This document shows positions 32,712-36,303 of a stretch of 36,303 nucleotides of DNA, piece by piece. The notes under the pieces were generated by a model. The model saw only the letters and a program-made list of their open reading frames with translations, had not been told where the DNA came from and made no database searches. The stretch is from the IMG/VR virus record IMGVR_UViG_3300036444_000015, positions 1 through 36,303 of that record, one strand, 5' to 3'. The position numbers and the translations under genes were made by a program. The stretch comes from a virus. Each line of letters starts with the position of its first letter. Within the stretch, counting starts at the first letter, position 1.

Positions 32712-33758
32712 ATGCGCTTCCACGTCGTGAGCCTCCCGCACACCCACACCACGCCCGCCTTCGCGGCCTGCGCGTTTACGCAGAAGGTGACGCGCTTCTG
32801 CCAGATGATGAAGGGGCTTGGGCATGCGGTGATCCTCTACGCCGGCGAGCAGAACGAAGCGCCCTGCGACGAGCACGTGCCCTGCATCAGCGAACGTCGC
32901 CGGGCCGAGATGGTCGGCTCGAGGCACTACACCGAAGCCGACTGGAGCCACCCCGCATGGGCCGGCTTCAATGCCAATGTCATTGGCCAGATGCACGAGC
33001 GCATCCAGCCGCAGGACTTCATCTGCCTGATCGGCGGGCGGGCGCACCAGCCGATAGCCGACGCCTTCCCGAACCACCTCAGCGTTGAGTTCGGTATCGG
33101 CTACTCAGGCACCTTCGCCAAGTATCGGGTATTCGAGTCCTACGCCTGGATGCACATGGTCTATGGCGCGGCCGCCGGCAGCGCCGATCGCGCCGATGGA
33201 CATTGGTTTGACGAGGTAATCCCCAACCAGGTCGACGAGGCGCTTTTCCCCGCCGGCGCCGGCGACGGTGATTACCTGCTCTATGTCGGCCGACTGATCG
33301 ATCGGAAGGGCTATCGCATTGCCCAGGAGGTCGCGGAGCGGCTGGGCAAGCGCCTAATGCTCGCTGGACCCGGGGAGCCTCTAGGCTATGGCGAGTTCGT
33401 CGGTGAAGTCGGTCCCGAGCGTCGCGCCGAACTGATGGGCGGCGCTATCGCGCTGTTTGCCCCGACCGTCTATGTGGAGCCTTTCGGTACGGTGACGATC
33501 GAGGCTATGGCCTGCGGCACCCCTGTCATCACCACGGACTGGGGTGCGTTCACTGAAACCGTCCTGCCCGGCGTCGATGGCTTCCGCTGCCGGATGTTTT
33601 CCGAGTTCTGCGACGCAGTCTGGAAGGCCGTTCAACTCGATCGCAGCAAGATACGAGAACGCGCCCTGGCACGTTTTGCGATGCCCGTGGTGGCGGAACG
33701 CTACCAGCGCTACTTCGCTCGCCTGGCCACGCTCCACGGCGCCGGGTGGTACTCCTGA
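32712..33758 (+). CDS. GT4-type glycosyltransferase
   Basis: The protein is 348 aa from ATG 32712, preferred over a TTG overlapping the preceding stop; the ribosome site is weak. It would move a sugar from a nucleotide-sugar donor to an acceptor. GT-B fold signs are an opening strand FHVVSLPHTHTTPAF, the linker LLYVGRLIDRKGYRIA (about 189-204), LMLAGPGEP, and the E-x7-E motif with E256 and E264 in VEPFGTVTIE, followed by ACGTPVITTDWGAFTE. There is no membrane segment, so it is soluble. It sits at the end of the adhesin genes. The acceptor could be the fibres or host surface sugar; this is not determined. Confidence 0.9.
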   Translation: MRFHVVSLPHTHTTPAFAACAFTQKVTRFCQMMKGLGHAVILYAGEQNEAPCDEHVPCISERRRAEMVGSRHYTEADWSHPAWAGFNANVIGQMHERIQPQDFICLIGGRAHQPIADAFPNHLSVEFGIGYSGTFAKYRVFESYAWMHMVYGAAAGSADRADGHWFDEVIPNQVDEALFPAGAGDGDYLLYVGRLIDRKGYRIAQEVAERLGKRLMLAGPGEPLGYGEFVGEVGPERRAELMGGAIALFAPTVYVEPFGTVTIEAMACGTPVITTDWGAFTETVLPGVDGFRCRMFSEFCDAVWKAVQLDRSKIRERALARFAMPVVAERYQRYFARLATLHGAGWYS

Positions 33759-33778
33759 CGGCTTTTGCAACGCATGGG

Positions 33779-34261
33779 CTACTGCCCAGACATGATCACC
33801 TGGACGGGTTGCCCGCCGGAAATGGTGACACTTTCCATCAGCGCGCCGCCTTGCTGGTACTGGACGAACCACGTGACGGTGGTGGTGATGAAGTAGGTCC
33901 CGTCGGCCAGGTTCTCGAACTTGAACCGCCCCTCTCCGTCCGCCACGGTCTTCTTCATGTATGACTGATAGGCCGGATCGTCGTTCTTAAATCCGGCATG
34001 CCACACCGCATACTTGCCGCCTCCATATATCGAGGCCATTCGCTCGCGTGCGTAGGCCGTGGCTGGAATAAGATCCACTTCGCTGCCAGCGCCGTAGACA
34101 ACTATGCCGTCGTTCCTGCGCAAGAACGCCTGTCCATTGATCGACCCCTTGCCAGTCTGGTTGATGTAGGACGCCTCCGCGGGCGCAAACGTTGTTTTCA
34201 GCACAGTCGGCGAGCAGCCGGTCAGCGCGGCTGCGGCTATAATTGCCAGTATCGTCTTCAT
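33779..34261 (-). CDS. Prophage-encoded lipoprotein (reverse strand)
   Basis: The protein is 160 aa from ATG 34261. A lipoprotein signal is clear: Met-Lys, a hydrophobic stretch, and lipobox LTGC with the lipidated Cys at residue 16 (TILAIIAAAALTGCSPTV). The mature part is beta-rich, and its end (GRFKFENLADGTYFITTTVT) resembles a carboxypeptidase-regulatory-like beta sandwich. It runs against the late genes, between adhesins and endolysin, in the manner of a moron expressed by the lysogen. Superinfection exclusion is a reasonable guess, since phage lipoproteins often do this, but nothing in the sequence proves it. A palindrome overlaps its leader. Confidence 0.82.
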   Translation of the reverse strand: MKTILAIIAAAALTGCSPTVLKTTFAPAEASYINQTGKGSINGQAFLRRNDGIVVYGAGSEVDLIPATAYARERMASIYGGGKYAVWHAGFKNDDPAYQSYMKKTVADGEGRFKFENLADGTYFITTTVTWFVQYQQGGALMESVTISGGQPVQVIMSGQ

Positions 34262-34272
34262 TTCTATTGATC

Positions 34273-34293
34273 CCCCAATGTTGGGGACATTGG
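34273..34293. promoter_or_regulatory. Nested palindromes upstream of lipoprotein
   Basis: CCCCAA-TG-TTGGGG (34273-34286) and CCAATGT (34275-34281)/ACATTGG (34287-34293) overlap, 12 to 32 bases before the lipoprotein start. They cover its G-rich ribosome-binding sequence. They may be an operator or an mRNA hairpin limiting translation. Confidence 0.45.
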
Positions 34294-34352
34294 CCCAAGT
34301 CCTGCTTGGCGTCCACCCCACCAGTCATCCCTCGTGAAGCCGGAGACTTCCC

Positions 34353-35492
34353 ATGAACAGCAACGTGCCCCGCGGCGCGGCGGTCCTGCTCGACTATATC
34401 GGCGGGCTTGAGACTGCCCGGAAGGGCGCTGTCGCCTACAACACCGTCATCGGCCACATCGACGAGAAGAGGAAACTGCCTAAGCCCGTCACCGAGATGA
34501 CGCTCGAGGAGCTGCTCGCCGAGCAACTGCGCTGGGTGCGGAACCTGAAGCAAGCCAGCGGCGCGGCCGGCCGGTACCAGATCATCCGGCCGACCCTGCA
34601 GAGCCTCATCACCGAGCTCGGGGTTTCGCTGAAGGCCAAGTTCACCCCCGACCTGCAGGATGCCTTCGGCCTGGCGCTGCTCGAGCGCCGCGGCTACGGC
34701 CGGTTCGTCACTGGCGCCTTGCCCCTGAAGAGTTTCGGCAATGAACTGGCGAAGGAATGGGCCAGCCTGCCGGTGCTGTCGACGATCAAGGTCGGCGGCA
34801 AGAAGCCCCGCACCGTGCGGCGCGGCCAAAGCTACTACGCCGGCGATGGCATCAACCAGTCGCTGGACGATGCCGCGGCATTCGAGAGCGTGCTCGCCGA
34901 GGCGCTGAACGAGCGGGACCGCAAGCCGGCGCCCAAGGAGCCGTCGACCGGCCCGGCAGCCTTCCCTGTGAAGGGCGCGAAGAACGACGAGGTCGTCGCC
35001 CAGGTGCAGCGCCGGCTGAAGGAACTCGGCTATTCCGAGATCGGCAACATCGACGGCGACTTCGGCGACCTGACCGAGAAAGCCATCCTGATCTTCCGGC
35101 ATGACGCCGGACTGCCCCTCAGCGGCGCGATCGACAGCAACCTGATCGTGGCGCTCGCCAAGGCCAAGCCGCGCGAGATGCCGACCGGCCGCGCCGAGGC
35201 CACGCCGAAGGAGGTCCGCGAGGCTGCGCCGGAGGCAAAGACGAACTGGCTGACGAAGGTCGCCGGGCTCTGGAGCGCCATCGTCGGCGCCGTCATCGCC
35301 TTCCTGAACTGGGTGATCGGCAGCTTCGCCGATATCCGCGAGTTCGTGCAGCCAATGCTCGACCTGCTCGCCGGCGTGCCGGTGTGGGTCTATGCGCTGG
35401 CCTTCGCCGGCGGCGCGCTGTGGCTCTACCTCAACGGGCGCAAGGGCGAAGCCGCCTCCATCGAGGCGGTGCAGGAAGGGGCGAGGCGATGA
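34353..35492 (+). CDS. Endolysin with peptidoglycan-binding and membrane segments
   Basis: The protein is 379 aa with GGAG eight bases before ATG 34353. It would cut peptidoglycan to free progeny. The N-terminal domain (1-175) matches a phage lysozyme type with GGLETARKGAVAYNTVIG (possible catalytic E20), AAGRYQIIRPTLQSL and ELAKEWASLP. A peptidoglycan-binding domain lies at about 210-269 (VVAQVQRRLKELGYSEIGNI). Two hydrophobic helices follow (303-324 and 342-361). No signal peptide is present. A membrane-anchored C-terminus is unusual and suggests tethering or a built-in holin-like action. It overlaps the next gene (ATGA). Confidence 0.87.
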   Translation: MNSNVPRGAAVLLDYIGGLETARKGAVAYNTVIGHIDEKRKLPKPVTEMTLEELLAEQLRWVRNLKQASGAAGRYQIIRPTLQSLITELGVSLKAKFTPDLQDAFGLALLERRGYGRFVTGALPLKSFGNELAKEWASLPVLSTIKVGGKKPRTVRRGQSYYAGDGINQSLDDAAAFESVLAEALNERDRKPAPKEPSTGPAAFPVKGAKNDEVVAQVQRRLKELGYSEIGNIDGDFGDLTEKAILIFRHDAGLPLSGAIDSNLIVALAKAKPREMPTGRAEATPKEVREAAPEAKTNWLTKVAGLWSAIVGAVIAFLNWVIGSFADIREFVQPMLDLLAGVPVWVYALAFAGGALWLYLNGRKGEAASIEAVQEGARR

Positions 35493-35854
35493 ACTGCGCT
35501 CTGCTTGATATCGGCTGCCACATCCAAGGCGCTGCTTGGGAGTGGTGGGCCGAGGTCAGTTGGCTCAACAAGCTGCTCATTGTCGGCGGCCTGGTGCTGA
35601 TCATCATGGCCGCTGCCCGCACGCTGCTGTGGCTGCTGCACAAGGTGGGCGGCTGGCCAGCGGTCGTCGGGGCCATCGCCATGATCCTCGGACTGGTGCT
35701 GGCCATCCTGCCGCGCAAGCCCAAGGGCAGTGAGGCGCATGAGACCATCCCCGACAACCATCCGGACGCCGCGAGGCCGTTCGAGTTCGGCAAGAAGAAG
35801 CGGAAGAAGCCCCGGCCGACTGTCCGCCTTCCAAAATTGTGGGTAGGCCGATGA
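35489..35854 (+). CDS. Small membrane protein, holin-like
   Basis: The protein is 121 aa from ATG 35489, overlapping the endolysin stop. Two closely spaced membrane helices (LLIVGGLVLIIMAAARTLLW and VVGAIAMILGLVLAILP) are followed by a strongly basic tail (KKKRKKPRPTVRL). This is a common holin design: two helices plus charged cytoplasmic end. No family match is recognised, so the call rests on topology and on its place behind the endolysin. It overlaps the following gene by four bases. Confidence 0.75.
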   Translation: MNCALLDIGCHIQGAAWEWWAEVSWLNKLLIVGGLVLIIMAAARTLLWLLHKVGGWPAVVGAIAMILGLVLAILPRKPKGSEAHETIPDNHPDAARPFEFGKKKRKKPRPTVRLPKLWVGR

Positions 35855-36303
35855 TCATGATCCAGTCCAAGGCTCGTGAAGTCGCGACGAGGATCCGGCA
35901 GCGGTTCCGTACGCGCGTGCTCGAATGGGAGCACGCGTCCGTCGCCACGCTGTGGGGGCTGATCATCCTCGGCAACGCCGAAGCCTTCGCCGGCCCGGCC
36001 TTCACAGCCTTCCCCGGCGGCCCGGTGCTCTGGGGCTGGGTGGTGTTCCTGCTCGGCACGGCGAGGATCTCGGCGCTCTGCGTCAACGGCTACATGGCCA
36101 AGCCGACCGCGATGGTGCGTGCCATGGGTGCGCTCACCGGCATCATCCTGTTCGCGGCGATCAGCCTCGGATTGCTTCTGTCATGGACCTGGCCGCCCGG
36201 CCTCGCCGTCTACTCGGTGCTGGGGTCATTCGGCCTGTTTTCTCTCTACTGGTCCATCTTCGATGTGGCCATTCCGGATGGCCACGATGACGACACTCCC
36301 TGA
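35851..36303 (+). CDS. Multi-pass membrane protein of the lysis cassette
   Basis: The protein is 150 aa from ATG 35851 (overlapping ATGA) to the TGA that ends the window. About four hydrophobic segments are visible (SVATLWGLIILGNAEAF, WVVFLLGTARISAL, ALTGIILFAAISLGLLL, VYSVLGSFGLFSLYWS). A basic N-terminus and an acidic C-terminus (DGHDDD) frame them. The family is not recognised; it may be a second holin, antiholin or unrelated phage membrane protein. It completes the coupled lysis block. Confidence 0.75.
   Translation: MIMIQSKAREVATRIRQRFRTRVLEWEHASVATLWGLIILGNAEAFAGPAFTAFPGGPVLWGWVVFLLGTARISALCVNGYMAKPTAMVRAMGALTGIILFAAISLGLLLSWTWPPGLAVYSVLGSFGLFSLYWSIFDVAIPDGHDDDTP
36265..36285 (+). terminator. 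Hairpin in the end of the last gene
   Basis: GTGGCCAT (36265-36272) and ATGGCCAC (36278-36285) are perfect 8-base arms around TCCGG, about 15 bases before the stop codon. There is no T run inside the window. It could help end the late transcript, but this is uncertain. Confidence 0.35.

Noticed and set aside
34353-34640. Holin gene before the endolysin
   Set aside because: The only frame upstream is the reverse-strand lipoprotein; membrane proteins occur after, not before, the endolysin.
1-36303. CRISPR array, rRNA or insertion sequence
   Set aside because: No regularly spaced repeats of CRISPR type, no rRNA-like stretches and no transposase with terminal repeats were seen.

Overview
The window is an almost complete temperate siphophage genome (prophage). 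The organism is probably an alphaproteobacterium of the Hyphomicrobiales type (Devosia/rhizobial relatives). This rests on the high GC, the strong G/C preference at third codon positions, the very dense ATGA/TGATG-coupled gene order and the families present (P4-type integrase, AlpA-like regulator, P27 small terminase, HK97-type head genes, DUF1833/NlpC/J tail-tip block). The host assignment is an inference. The first kilobase and the 2454-3587 gene look less GC-biased than the structural genes.

Layout. 1-1030: two hypothetical genes, divergent around palindromes, ended by a strong terminator. 1224-3929: integration and regulation (TTG-started integrase behind a tandem 12-mer, a coupled unknown gene, a cluster of GCCGGAAAT-type repeats, an AlpA-like HTH protein). 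4024-7748: a tightly overlapping replication block (coiled-coil DNA-binding-like protein, TubC-docking-like protein, SF2 helicase with zinc finger, Toprim primase). 7749-8361: a 613-bp non-coding stretch with hairpins and short repeats. 8362-9982: two unrecognised genes, the second in the position of a late regulator. 10030-12132: a leftward cargo block (GlsB/YeaQ membrane protein, unknown, GNAT acetyltransferase, ParB-like protein) with its own terminators. 12147-22340: HNH nuclease, a small reverse-strand gene, cos candidate, terS, terL, portal, ClpP-type protease, capsid, connectors and tail tube. 22340-29495: tail chaperones G/GT with a canonical -1 slippery site, tape measure, minor tail proteins, NlpC/P60 hydrolase and tip protein J with a gpI-like N-terminus. 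29507-33758: three low-complexity adhesins (polyglycine, collagen-like, polyglycine) and a GT4 glycosyltransferase. 33779-36303: a reverse-strand lipoprotein, then an endolysin with peptidoglycan-binding and membrane segments, followed by two membrane proteins (probable holin-type partners).

How it works together. The integrase and AlpA-like protein would govern insertion and excision, and helicase plus primase start replication. HNH, TerS and TerL cut and package DNA into an HK97-type head. The tail block builds a flexible or non-contractile tail with lambda-like M-L-K-I/J order, and the adhesins would set host range. No CI-type repressor is visible, so the immunity mechanism is open.

Two late genes are not readable as plain single-frame genes. 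The tape measure needs a +1 shift near base 23397. TerL has family-conserved sequence upstream of its only ordinary start codon. Either these are sequence errors or decay, or translation there is unconventional.
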